Shown: piece by piece, positions 46,941 through 55,518 of the stretch
How positions within the stretch are numbered: position 1 is the first letter of the stretch
How the letters are laid out: every line of letters begins with the position of its first letter
NCBI RefSeq assembly: GCF_000305775.1
Contig: NC_018866.1
Span: 2,375,001-2,439,000, forward strand
Length of the DNA: 64,000 nucleotides
DNA from: Dehalobacter sp. DCA
Lineage (GTDB): Bacteria; Bacillota; Desulfitobacteriia; Desulfitobacteriales; Syntrophobotulaceae
Direction: 5' to 3'
Notes under the pieces: generated by a model
Database searches by the model: none
Seen by the model: only the letters and a program-made list of their open reading frames with translations
Told to the model about the DNA's origin: nothing
Program-made: the position numbers and the translations under genes

Positions 46941-47627
46941 ATGAAAGAAATTAGAAAAGATAATTTTACACAAATCATCAAACTTTCTAATATCTCTCAA
47001 AAATTATTGGACGTAGGAGAAGAAGTTTTCTTTGCCAAAAATAAGATACTTGTTTCTGCCGGAGATGTCCCCGATGGATTTTATTATCTAAAAGATGGAC
47101 TGGTTAAATCTTGTGTATACTCTACAAATGGTAATGAATATATATGTGGCCTTATAGACAAGGGAAGTATCTTTTTGGAAGCCAACGCAATTTTCAGTAT
47201 TCCTAGTGATGGTTATTTCAAGATCATGGAGCCTTCGCATTTACTTTTTTTTAGGAAAGAAAACTTTTTGAATTTGTTACAAACCGACTTTGATGTAACG
47301 CTATCAATATTACAATCGATTACCTGCAAATTTTTAGCAAGTGGTTATTTTTTTACTGAACTGCTGGTTCATGACTCAGAATGGAGACTATGCCGCCTAT
47401 TATTAACATTTGCCGATAATTTTGGAATAGAAATAGAAAATAAAATAAAGCTGAATATTAAAATCAGTCAGCAGTTTATTAGTGACATGCTGGGTGTCAA
47501 TAGAGGTACGGCCATAAAGGTGATCAATAAATTAAAAGAAATGAATTTAATCGAGCAAACAAACGGCTATTATTTTATTAAAGATTTGCAACGGCTAAAA
47601 AACCATCAGGCCAAAATTACGACTTAA
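46941..47627 (+). CDS. CRP/FNR-family regulator, second type (with rdhA4)
   Basis: About 228 aa from the ATG at 46941 (AAGGTGAG upstream). An ATG at 46833 without ribosome site would add 36 residues not present in the relatives. The protein has a cyclic-nucleotide-like beta-roll (LVSAGDVPDGFYYLKDGLV) and a C-terminal winged helix (KISQQFISDMLGVNRGTAIK). It is closer to the genes at 58314-59006 and 50982-53318 than to CprK. No Cys group for an FNR cluster is seen. It is divergent from rdhA4 and presumably controls it; the effector is unknown. Confidence 0.88.
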   Translation: MKEIRKDNFTQIIKLSNISQKLLDVGEEVFFAKNKILVSAGDVPDGFYYLKDGLVKSCVYSTNGNEYICGLIDKGSIFLEANAIFSIPSDGYFKIMEPSHLLFFRKENFLNLLQTDFDVTLSILQSITCKFLASGYFFTELLVHDSEWRLCRLLLTFADNFGIEIENKIKLNIKISQQFISDMLGVNRGTAIKVINKLKEMNLIEQTNGYYFIKDLQRLKNHQAKITT

Positions 47628-47792
47628 ATGGTAGCTGATACTGTCCATCCCCCGTAAAAGTCGCCAATGAAAAAATAACCAAGGCTGAAAGCCAGGGCTA
47701 TAGTGAATTTTATATTATTAATAAACTTACTTTTTGGATTATTGCTTATATGCGATGTTTCATATTATTACAAACATAAATCAAAATATTTG

Positions 47793-47900
47793 TTAAGAAA
47801 CAGCATGATAAGCCTGCCATTCACTTATTACAATCATGATAGCGACCGCAGATATCAATAAGATAAATACTATATCCCTCATGCTTAATTTGCTGTTCAT
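47793..47900 (-). CDS. 35-aa membrane peptide after rdhC5
   Basis: The second copy of the small gene. It begins MNSKLSMRD, contains VFILLISAVAIMIVISE and ends QAYHAVS. Its ATG overlaps the rdhC5 stop by ATGA. The core helix is unchanged from the copy at 43607 although the flanking residues differ, which argues for a real protein. Confidence 0.82.
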   Translation of the reverse strand: MNSKLSMRDIVFILLISAVAIMIVISEWQAYHAVS

Positions 47901-49168
47901 TCTTTTACCTCGATGTTATTCAATTCATTTGCAGATCTTGCTTCGATTCCTATCCCTTTGATTCCTTCTATTCCCCGAACCTTTTTCAATTTTGCTTTTT
48001 TAAAGATTCCTTTTTCTAAAATCCCCATAATATATTTCCTGGGACGTAAAATGATCTCATTGAGTATCAAGCCTGGACAGAAAAACCTGCACCAGAACCT
48101 GCTGATAAAGAAAGAACTAAAAATCACGACCGGCAAAATAAGCCACTGGATACCGAATCCCTGCAGGCCAAACAAAGTGGCGAATGGCTCGTAACCGGCA
48201 AAACTCGGTGTCTTTGTCAGAAATGCCCCTATCAGTGCCAGGTAGATGAGTATATATCTTATTTTAGCCGCTTTTGCTTCGATCCTTTTATTGCAGCATT
48301 TGAATTTACCGCCGCCTACTTTTGCAGTTATTTCCTGCAAAGCGCCAAACGGGCAAAGCCAGAAACAGTAAACATTCTTTCCTAATATGAAGGTGATAAT
48401 AGGGATTCCGATTAAGAGGATATACCAAACGAGGTTTTCACGGATGGACGGGAGATTCCCCATTAATAATGCGGCAATGTTGGCAAGGGAAATCGATGTA
48501 TTGTATTGAAAGCCAATGAAGACCAAGCTGCCTATCAGGGCAATCCAGCGCAGTTTTCTTTTTTTGAATGCGACACCAATTACCGCCAGGATGACCAAAG
48601 CGATGACTGCAATTTCCTTTGCCCCGAACTTAAACGGCTCTACTTCATCCTTCACATCCAGCCCGAACTCGCCCCTGGCTACGGCATGGCTTCCCTGGGA
48701 AATAGCTTTGGCAATCCCGCGGGAAGAAAATGTGGCGCCGGAAATACGGTCAATATCCTTGTCAATGGACAAGGGGTCCGTGATGTCTTTGCCGATGAAT
48801 TTCTCCAGGTATTTCTGGTCGATGACCTTATCGATAAAGGATGGCGTATCCTTATGGGCGGCAATAACCGTTCCTACAATCTTTCCTTGCAGGTCAATTC
48901 CGGTGACCATTTTGATCGGGCCGCCATAAGCAACCGCTTGCTCGATTACGACGTAGCCTATTTTTTCTTCTTTGCCGTTTTGATCTTTCGTTATTCCTTC
49001 GTAAATAACAGGGGAAGACGCAATCTTTTGAAAAGATTGCGCTTCCGGAAAAACTTGATTCATAAAAGGTATGATATCACGATCAGTATGAGTCCAACTG
49101 AAACCCAACGTTAGGAGGAATATAACTGTTGCTGCAAAAACAATAATATTACTTAAAAATTTTTTCAT
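47897..49168 (-). CDS. rdhC: PceC-like membrane FMN-binding protein (RdhC5)
   Basis: About 423 aa from the ATG at 49168; same architecture as RdhC4 with DRISGATFSSRG, CFWLCPFGALQE and CRFFCPGL. The start region is odd. The ribosome site AGGAGC is followed by an ATG that opens a four-codon frame (ATGAGAAAATTATGA) whose stop overlaps the ATG at 49168; the in-frame upstream ATG at 49195 precedes the ribosome site. Reinitiation from the mini-frame, or use of 49195, are the two options. It is third in rdhA5-B5-C5. Confidence 0.9.
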   Translation of the reverse strand: MKKFLSNIIVFAATVIFLLTLGFSWTHTDRDIIPFMNQVFPEAQSFQKIASSPVIYEGITKDQNGKEEKIGYVVIEQAVAYGGPIKMVTGIDLQGKIVGTVIAAHKDTPSFIDKVIDQKYLEKFIGKDITDPLSIDKDIDRISGATFSSRGIAKAISQGSHAVARGEFGLDVKDEVEPFKFGAKEIAVIALVILAVIGVAFKKRKLRWIALIGSLVFIGFQYNTSISLANIAALLMGNLPSIRENLVWYILLIGIPIITFILGKNVYCFWLCPFGALQEITAKVGGGKFKCCNKRIEAKAAKIRYILIYLALIGAFLTKTPSFAGYEPFATLFGLQGFGIQWLILPVVIFSSFFISRFWCRFFCPGLILNEIILRPRKYIMGILEKGIFKKAKLKKVRGIEGIKGIGIEARSANELNNIEVKE

Positions 49169-49216
49169 AATTTTCTCATTTTTTGCTCCTGTCAAAAGGT
49201 CTGCCTTACCCTGATG

Positions 49217-49522
49217 TCATGCGGCCTCTACTTTATTGGCTTTCTTTTTTGAGGATATTAAAGAATTTAACCGCACTGTAAGGATAATTAGTCCAATAAG
49301 AATGGCTCCGAAGATTAACAGTCCCATACCGGCAGCCTGCATCTCACCTTCAGCAATGCTGCTGACAATCCAGGCCAGGGTAAAGGCTCCCCACAGTACA
49401 GATATGGAAGTCAAAACCCAGCGAGTTACGGACATTTTGCCTGCAGCCTGGAACTTGATATAGACAAACCATAGGGATGATACCATGAGTGCACCCAGAA
49501 TTAACCAGAATATGATCATCAT
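49217..49522 (-). CDS. rdhB: Reductive dehalogenase membrane anchor (RdhB5)
   Basis: 101 aa, three helices, close to RdhB4 and RdhB6 (SIAEGEMQAAGMGLLIFGAI shared). It would anchor RdhA5. It lies 24 bp after rdhA5 and 22 bp before the longest rdhC5 frame. Confidence 0.9.
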   Translation of the reverse strand: MMIIFWLILGALMVSSLWFVYIKFQAAGKMSVTRWVLTSISVLWGAFTLAWIVSSIAEGEMQAAGMGLLIFGAILIGLIILTVRLNSLISSKKKANKVEAA

Positions 49523-49546
49523 TCTCTCCTCTTTTCTAAAATATTT

Positions 49547-50851
49547 TTACTTATTCCAGAAGTTCTTTGTCGCATCTGAAGCACTCACTTTTCCGTATCC
49601 AAACAGATCATCAAAGAACCTTAGGATTGGACGGGCTGGCGTTCTTGTTCCCAGCTTCACGAAATCATGGTGCCATTCATCAAGTTTGTTATATGGACAT
49701 ACTTTAACGCAGATTCCACAGTCAGTTCCAACTTGTGCCCATTGGGACAAGCATTTTTCGGCATCTAAAGCCCATTTTTTTACACCGCCACTTGTGGATA
49801 CCGTTATAGTTTTAAAACTTGGTTCTTTGTCATGCGATATCGCTTGCGAAGGACAAGCGTCGGCGCACTTCCTGCAGGTTTTACAAAATTCTGCAACCCC
49901 GAAAGTAATCGGTTTATCAACAGCTAACGGCAAATTGGTAAAGATCTTGCACAATCTGACTCTTGGTCCATATTTAGGCGTAATGAGGATCCCAATTCTG
50001 CTAAGTTCTCCTAATCCTGCGTGAACGCCCAAGGGAACACTTAATGCTGTATCATTGCCGCAAGGTATGGCCCGATAACCTAATCTTCTCAAGAAAGTTG
50101 CCACCTTATGAGCCGTTACACCCATATTGGAGTAGATATTGCCGGCAGAAGCACCTTCAAGCAGGGCCGGAGCAGCTTGAAAACTTTCATAATTCATTTC
50201 AAAAGCCATTACGATTACGTTTGTCGGTTCAAACGGGAAGACATTTGGTTTTAAAGTCGCCGTCTTCGGGTCAGTGATAACATCCGTGTAGACCCATCTA
50301 TCATCATAGGGTGCGATTCCTACTAAATCTGCTCCAAAAAAGGTGGCTGCCTTCTTTACCGCTTGGCTTGCAAGTTCAGGCGTTTGAAATTTGTAAGCAT
50401 TAGGACTTACTTTTCCTTCCCAGTTATATAATCCTAAATTCGCGAATCCAGGAGCATGATAGCCATTGACATCATCCTCAACGGACCAAGCTGCATCATC
50501 CATAGCATATTCAAGCTGACCCCAGCCCTCTCCGCCTTCTTGAGGGATTTCACCGGTTTTTTTCCCGACATACTTAAAAAAGTCTGCTTGAACAATTTGA
50601 TCCCCACTAAAAGCTCTCATAAACACAGTATTCTTTTGATTATAACGTTTGTAATCACTCGAAATCTCCATCGGCATTGTATCATGTTGTTCAATGCCTG
50701 CAGCATTCGCTACGCTGTTTACACCAGGAAGCTCGTAACCTAACAAAGCCGCACCGGCTGCCCCAACCCCCATTCCTATAGATTTTTTCAAGAAGTTCCG
50801 CCTACTCAGTCTTAACTTTTTTCCATCAGAATCCTGTTTGACCAAAGTCAT
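49547..50851 (-). CDS. rdhA: Reductive dehalogenase catalytic subunit, A-B-C type (RdhA5)
   Basis: 434 aa with Tat signal [19 protein letters not shown]; cluster motifs CKTCRKCADACP and CGICVKVCPYNK; C-terminus FFDDLFGYGKVSASDATKNF. It is a paralogue of RdhA4 and RdhA6 with different loops in the first half (RAFSGDQIVQADFFKYVGKK), so a distinct substrate is possible. AAGGAGGC precedes the ATG. The regulator gene immediately upstream on the same strand is broken by an IS, which may leave this unit silent or deregulated. Confidence 0.95.
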   Translation of the reverse strand: MTLVKQDSDGKKLRLSRRNFLKKSIGMGVGAAGAALLGYELPGVNSVANAAGIEQHDTMPMEISSDYKRYNQKNTVFMRAFSGDQIVQADFFKYVGKKTGEIPQEGGEGWGQLEYAMDDAAWSVEDDVNGYHAPGFANLGLYNWEGKVSPNAYKFQTPELASQAVKKAATFFGADLVGIAPYDDRWVYTDVITDPKTATLKPNVFPFEPTNVIVMAFEMNYESFQAAPALLEGASAGNIYSNMGVTAHKVATFLRRLGYRAIPCGNDTALSVPLGVHAGLGELSRIGILITPKYGPRVRLCKIFTNLPLAVDKPITFGVAEFCKTCRKCADACPSQAISHDKEPSFKTITVSTSGGVKKWALDAEKCLSQWAQVGTDCGICVKVCPYNKLDEWHHDFVKLGTRTPARPILRFFDDLFGYGKVSASDATKNFWNK

Positions 50852-50910
50852 GTTTTTGCCTCCTTTTTTCTTATTTAATTCAAAATACCATGGAGAAAAA
50901 AAGAGAACCA

Positions 50911-50924
50911 GTAGTCTGGATTAC
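50911..50924. promoter_or_regulatory. Imperfect palindrome upstream of rdhA5
   Basis: GTAGTCTGGATTAC differs by two bases from the perfect GTAGTCTAGACTAC at 58206-58219. It lies 60 bp before rdhA5, and a weak TATTTT hexamer places its centre near -42. It is a candidate operator for the second regulator type. Confidence 0.4.
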
Positions 50925-51165
50925 CGTAGTAAGCCCAAATTACTAGTTCGTATATCTGAAAAATCGTATTTAATAAGAAAATTATTTAATCTTTTGTCTT
51001 GCCTGGTACTGTTCTAGTCCGTTTAAATCCTTAATATAGTAGTAGCCGTCAATTTGCTCAATATAATTCATACCTTTAAGCTTTTTGATAATTTTGATGC
51101 TGGTGATCCTATTGATCCCGAGTAAATGGCCAATAAATTGGTGACTGATTTTGAAATTCAATTTA

Positions 51166-52817
51166 GGGGCTGCTGAATAACGGTAAAATCAGCATAAACA
51201 CTGGGTTTTAACCCCGACTTTTGGTAAAATAGTACATGTAAACATAAATATTATGTTAAAAAACCTTGCACTTGGGAGCGTGTTTTCATGTACAAACCTA
51301 CCGAACAGCAGATTACATTTCCGCACGAATTCTTTCTGCCTTTTGGCGGGAACTTAAACCCGGACAATAAATGGTGTAAGCTCGCATTAATGATCCCCTG
51401 GGCCGAAGTTGAGAAGAAGTATGCCAGAAGTTTTCCTGTCAGTCGCGGACAAAAAGCCTATTCGGTGCGTTTGGCACTCGGATCTCTGATCATTCAAAAT
51501 GTGAAATCATTATCTGACCGTGACACGGTCGAAGAGATCACAGAAAATCCGTACATGCAATATTTCATTGGCCTAAGTGCATTTGTAGATAAACCGCCAT
51601 TCAATCATTCACTCATGACCCATTTCCGCAAACGTTTGGACAAGGATATTATCAACGAAATCAACGAGATTACTAGCAGACTAGCCGGAGAACATGAATA
51701 TCCAGAAAACCCAGATGACCCAGATGACTCAGATGGCTCAGACGACACCCCTCCTTCTGATGGTGAAGACTCTGATGATACAGGACAAGAAGAGAAAACG
51801 AATGAAGAACCTTCAGAAACCAAGAACTCAGGCAAGCTGATCCTGGATGCAACCTGCACCCCTGCGGATATTCACTATCCTACAGATATCTGGCTTTTGA
51901 ACACAACCCGGCAGGCTTTGGAAGAAATCATTGATGTACTGCATGCACCGCATGCCGGGATTCTCAAGAAACCCAGATCCTACCGTCGCAATGCACGCAA
52001 AAGCTATCTGAACATTGATAAAAAGAAACATAAGACTGCTAAGATGATCCGCAAAGGAATCGGAGGACAGCTGCGATATATTCGACGGGATCTGAAAAAC
52101 ATTAAGACTCTTGCTGAAAAAAGTTCGCTGACTCTCTTAACTAAACGCCAATACCGCAATCTGCTCGTCAGTCAAGAAATCTACTGGCAACAGCTGGAAA
52201 TGTACAAACAGGGTAAACATTCGGTAGAAGATCGCATCGTCAGCCTGCATATGCCTTTTGTCAGACCCATAGTACGAGGCAAGTCAAACGCAGATGTAGA
52301 ATTTGGAGCTAAGCTTGCCATCAGTGTTGTGAACGGATTCAGTTATATGGAGAGCTTGAGCTTTGACGCTTTCAATGAAAGCAAGACACTCATGCAATCG
52401 GTTGAAAACTACTACCAAAGGTATGGTTTTTATCCAGAAGCCGTGATGGCAGACAAGATCTACCGGAACAGAGATAACCTTAACTACTGCAAGAAACTGG
52501 GCATTCGATTGAGCGGTCCACCGCTCGGCAGACCAGCCAAAGATCAGGAACTATTAAGAGAACAAAAGAAACAAGAACGGCTGGATGCTGGAATACGAAA
52601 CGCTGTTGAAGGAAAATTCGGAGAAGGTAAGCGGTTTTATGGGCTCGGACGTATCATGGCACGTCTCAAAGAAACCAGTGAGACTGTTATCGCCATGCAG
52701 CTGTTGGTAATGAACCTGGAGCGCAGGCTCCGGATTCTTATACTCAATTTTATTAGAGAGAATTTCGGGCTGATCAGGTTAGCTTATTGAGAAAATAACA
52801 TCCTGTTCAGCAGCCCC
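51166..52817 (+). mobile_element. Insertion sequence in the regulator gene (IS5/IS1182-like)
   Basis: 1652 bp bounded by inverted GGGGCTGCTGAA and TTCAGCAGCCCC and by a 7-bp direct duplication CAATTTA (51159-51165, 52818-52824). All limits are exact. The duplication is perfect, which suggests a recent insertion. Confidence 0.92.
51288..52790 (+). CDS. DDE transposase, IS5/IS1182-like
   Basis: A 500-aa transposase with LPFGGNLNPDNKW at the N-terminus, a DUF772-like region (SRGQKAYSVRLALGSLIIQN), the first catalytic Asp in ILDATCTPADIHYPTD, a further Asp in AVMADKIYRN and Glu in AVEGKFGEGKRFYGLG. A very acidic low-complexity insert (Asp/Ser/Glu, residues about 140-185) precedes the catalytic core. 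The frame is intact. Confidence 0.88.
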   Translation: MYKPTEQQITFPHEFFLPFGGNLNPDNKWCKLALMIPWAEVEKKYARSFPVSRGQKAYSVRLALGSLIIQNVKSLSDRDTVEEITENPYMQYFIGLSAFVDKPPFNHSLMTHFRKRLDKDIINEINEITSRLAGEHEYPENPDDPDDSDGSDDTPPSDGEDSDDTGQEEKTNEEPSETKNSGKLILDATCTPADIHYPTDIWLLNTTRQALEEIIDVLHAPHAGILKKPRSYRRNARKSYLNIDKKKHKTAKMIRKGIGGQLRYIRRDLKNIKTLAEKSSLTLLTKRQYRNLLVSQEIYWQQLEMYKQGKHSVEDRIVSLHMPFVRPIVRGKSNADVEFGAKLAISVVNGFSYMESLSFDAFNESKTLMQSVENYYQRYGFYPEAVMADKIYRNRDNLNYCKKLGIRLSGPPLGRPAKDQELLREQKKQERLDAGIRNAVEGKFGEGKRFYGLGRIMARLKETSETVIAMQLLVMNLERRLRILILNFIRENFGLIRLAY

Positions 52818-53342
52818 CAATTTAATCATGTTCTCTGTTTCAATACCATAAGATTTGGCCATTGATATAAAGAGATTGCATATTCTCCATTCAACATCAT
52901 GAAAGAGTAATTCTTCTATTCGAGACATGCTTGAAAAAAATTTCTTTGTCAATGATTCCATAATAAATAATGATATATCCAGATTATTTAATATTAATTC
53001 CATAAGTTTATTTTTGGATAGATGAATTATATAAGAATCTTCAACTGCTTTGAAGTATGTAAAAGCCGGAACATCGAAAAGCAGATTAGACTCTAGGAAA
53101 ATACTTCCATCTTCAAGAATGAATTCTATTTTTTCGTTACCTTCAGGAGAGTATTCTATACATAATACCCTTCCCTTTAAAATATAATAAAATTTGTCAA
53201 TGATTTCGCCTGGCGAAGCTATCGTTGTATTTTTTTTGTAAAATTCTTTCTCTCCCGCTTCAATTAAAGTCTTCGACACTCTTTGTGATCTGAGGATGCT
53301 AGAAAACATTTCTTTCAAAATTAATTCACCCCCTAAGACCAA

Positions 53343-53778
53343 TTTTCAGAAAATCAAATTGGAGAGTCTCTATCTTAGATCAGTTTTATTATTTTTAGCT
53401 ATCTCTACTTTTAAAATTAATATTACACTCTTTCAATATTTTTTACAAAAATAAAAATAATCTTTTGCCCTATAAGGTCCATTTGTTTTACATAGAGTTA
53501 AAAAAGACGGTTTTCGATTGCAATACCGCCCGTTCTGTCCATTAATCTATTCACAATTAATTACACCAATATCTTCCGGAGGCAAAGGCTCAGAACGTTT
53601 TTAAGAATCCCGCCTAACATTCAGAATATAGCAGAAGACAGAGATCTACTAGTAGTCCAGACAACTAACGACCTTGGCTTTTGATACGTTATACCCTTTA
53701 TCTGGATATCCTGAAATTCGCCAACGTAAAAATGACCAAGGCTGAATGCCAAGGTCATAGAGAAGTTGAGATATTTGT
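53343..53778. other. Intergenic region upstream of the broken regulator
   Basis: 436 bp without a credible gene. GTAGTCCAGACAAC (53652-53665) resembles the palindrome at 58206-58219. A weak hairpin near 53729-53756 (ATGACC and GGTCAT arms) follows the small membrane-peptide gene and may end that unit. Confidence 0.4.
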
Positions 53779-53886
53779 TTAAGAGATAGCGTGATAAGCC
53801 TGCCATTCACTTATTACAATCATGATAGCGACCGCAGATATTAATAAGATAAATACTATATCCCTCATGCTTAATTTGCTGTTCAT
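53779..53886 (-). CDS. 35-aa membrane peptide after rdhC6
   Basis: The third copy: MNSKLSMRD, then VFILLISAVAIMIVISE, ending QAYHAIS. Its ATG overlaps the rdhC6 stop by ATGA. It differs from the rdhC5-linked copy at one residue (Ile for Val before the last Ser), and the whole 3' region here is shared with that unit. Confidence 0.82.
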   Translation of the reverse strand: MNSKLSMRDIVFILLISAVAIMIVISEWQAYHAIS

Positions 53887-55154
53887 TCTTTTACCTCGAT
53901 GTTATTCAATTCATTTGCAGATCTTGCTTCGATTCCTATCCCTTTGATTCCTTCTATTCCCGGAACCTTTTTCAATTTTGCTTTTTTAAAGATTCCTTTT
54001 TCTAAAATCCCCATAATATATTTCCTGGGACGTAAAATGATCTCATTGAGTATCAAGCCTGGACAGAAGAACCTGCACCAGAACCTGCTGATGAAGAAAG
54101 AACTAAAAATCACGACCGGCAAAATAAGCCACTGGATACCGAATCCCTGCCGTCCAAATAAAGTAGCAAATGGTTCATAACCGGCAAAACTCGGTGTCTT
54201 TGTTAGAAATGCCCCTATCAGTGCCAGGTAGATGAGTATATATCTTATTTTAGCCGCTTTTGCTTCGATCCTTTTATTGCAGCATTTGAATTTACCGCCG
54301 CCTACTTTTGCAGTTATTTCCTGCAAAGCGCCAAACGGACAAAGCCAGAAGCAGTAAACATTCTTTCCTAAGATAAAGGTGATCACCGGGATTCCGATTA
54401 AGAGGATATACCAAACGAGGTTTTCACGAACAGACGGGAAATTCCCCATGAGAAGTCCGGTAATATTTGCAAGCGAAATGGGCGTATTATATTGGAAACC
54501 AATGATGACTAAACTTCCTAAAAGGACAAGCCAGCGTAATTTTTTTTGTTTGAATGCCACGCCAATCACCATCAGGATGACCAACGCTATGACGGCAATT
54601 TCCTTGGATCCGAACTTAGACGGTTCCACTTCATCCTTAACATTCAGCCCGAACTCGCTCCTGGCTACGGCATGACTTCCCTGGGAAACCGCTTTGGCTA
54701 TCCCCCTTGTAGAAAAGGTTGCGCCCGATATCCGGTCGATATCCTTGTTAATGGACAAGGGATCCGTGATATCTTTGCCGATGAATTTCTCCAGGTATTT
54801 CTGTTCAATGACCTTATCGATAAAGGATGGCGTATCCTTATGGGCGGCAATAACCGTCCCTACAATTTTTCCTTTAAGATCGATTCCGGTGACCATTTTA
54901 ATCGGACCGCCATAAGCAACTGCTTGCTCGATTACGACGTAGCCTATTTTTTCTTCCTCACCGTTTTTCCCTTGGATTCTTCCTTCATAAATAACAGGGG
55001 AAGACGCAATCTTTTGAAAAGATTGCGCTTCCGGAAAAACTTGATTCATAAAAGGTATCATATCATTATCTGTATGAGTCCAACTCAAACCTAACGTTAG
55101 GAGGAATACAACTGCTGCTGCAAATACAATCATTTTATTTGCTGTGTTTTTCAT
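53883..55154 (-). CDS. rdhC: PceC-like membrane FMN-binding protein (RdhC6), mosaic
   Basis: 423 aa with DRISGATFSTRG, CFWLCPFGALQE and CRFFCPGL, as in RdhC4 and RdhC5. The sequence is a mosaic. The middle (from NKDIDRISGATFSTRG to PVITFILGKN) follows RdhC4 almost base for base. The C-terminus (from NKRIEAKAAKIRYILI) and the following small gene follow RdhC5. Gene conversion between units is the simplest reading. AGGAGC precedes the ATG. Confidence 0.92.
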   Translation of the reverse strand: MKNTANKMIVFAAAVVFLLTLGLSWTHTDNDMIPFMNQVFPEAQSFQKIASSPVIYEGRIQGKNGEEEKIGYVVIEQAVAYGGPIKMVTGIDLKGKIVGTVIAAHKDTPSFIDKVIEQKYLEKFIGKDITDPLSINKDIDRISGATFSTRGIAKAVSQGSHAVARSEFGLNVKDEVEPSKFGSKEIAVIALVILMVIGVAFKQKKLRWLVLLGSLVIIGFQYNTPISLANITGLLMGNFPSVRENLVWYILLIGIPVITFILGKNVYCFWLCPFGALQEITAKVGGGKFKCCNKRIEAKAAKIRYILIYLALIGAFLTKTPSFAGYEPFATLFGRQGFGIQWLILPVVIFSSFFISRFWCRFFCPGLILNEIILRPRKYIMGILEKGIFKKAKLKKVPGIEGIKGIGIEARSANELNNIEVKE

Positions 55155-55188
55155 TTCTTGCTCCTGATAAAGATCTACCTGACTAAAA

Positions 55189-55488
55189 TTATGCGGCCTC
55201 TACTTTATTGGCTTTCTTTTTTGGTATAAAGGAATTTAACCGTACCGTTACGATTACTAAGACAAGAAGAATTGCTCCGAATACCAGTAATCCCATACCG
55301 GCAGCCTGCATCTCACCTTCGGCAATGCTGCTAACGATCCAAGCCAGCGTAAATGCTCCCCAGATTACGGATATGGACGTTAAAATCCAGCGTGCTACGG
55401 ACATTTTGCCTGCAGCCTGGAATTTGATATAGACAAACCAAAATGATGATGCGATGAGTGCGCCCAGGATCAACCAAAAGATAGCCAT
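55189..55488 (-). CDS. rdhB: Reductive dehalogenase membrane anchor (RdhB6)
   Basis: 99 aa, three helices, the SIAEGEMQAAGMGLLVFGAI segment in common with RdhB4 and RdhB5, and a basic end (PKKKANKVEAA). It lies between rdhA6 and rdhC6 in the same direction. Confidence 0.9.
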   Translation of the reverse strand: MAIFWLILGALIASSFWFVYIKFQAAGKMSVARWILTSISVIWGAFTLAWIVSSIAEGEMQAAGMGLLVFGAILLVLVIVTVRLNSFIPKKKANKVEAA

Positions 55489-55518
55489 ATTATCTCTCCT
55501 TTTCTCACTAATACATTT

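Larger units (their letters stand above)
50982..53318 (-). pseudogene. CRP/FNR-family regulator split by an insertion sequence
   Basis: The N-terminal part (about 165 codons from TTG at 53318, GGGGGTG upstream) contains the effector domain (TTIASPGEIIDKFYYILKGR). It runs through MIKL at 52818, where the IS begins. The C-terminal part resumes at 51165 with LNFKISHQFIGHLLGINRIT and ends at 50982. Removing the IS and one copy of the 7-bp CAATTTA duplication restores a continuous frame matching the regulators at 46941 and 58314. As it stands the DNA-binding domain is lost. Confidence 0.92.

Noticed and set aside
51840-51960. Acidic Asp/Ser run in the transposase as a sign of a tandem repeat or surface protein
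   Set aside because: It is a low-complexity insert just ahead of the catalytic core of an otherwise normal DDE transposase.
50982-53318. Two independent small regulator genes
   Set aside because: The two parts join in frame at a 7-bp duplication around an IS, so it is one interrupted gene.
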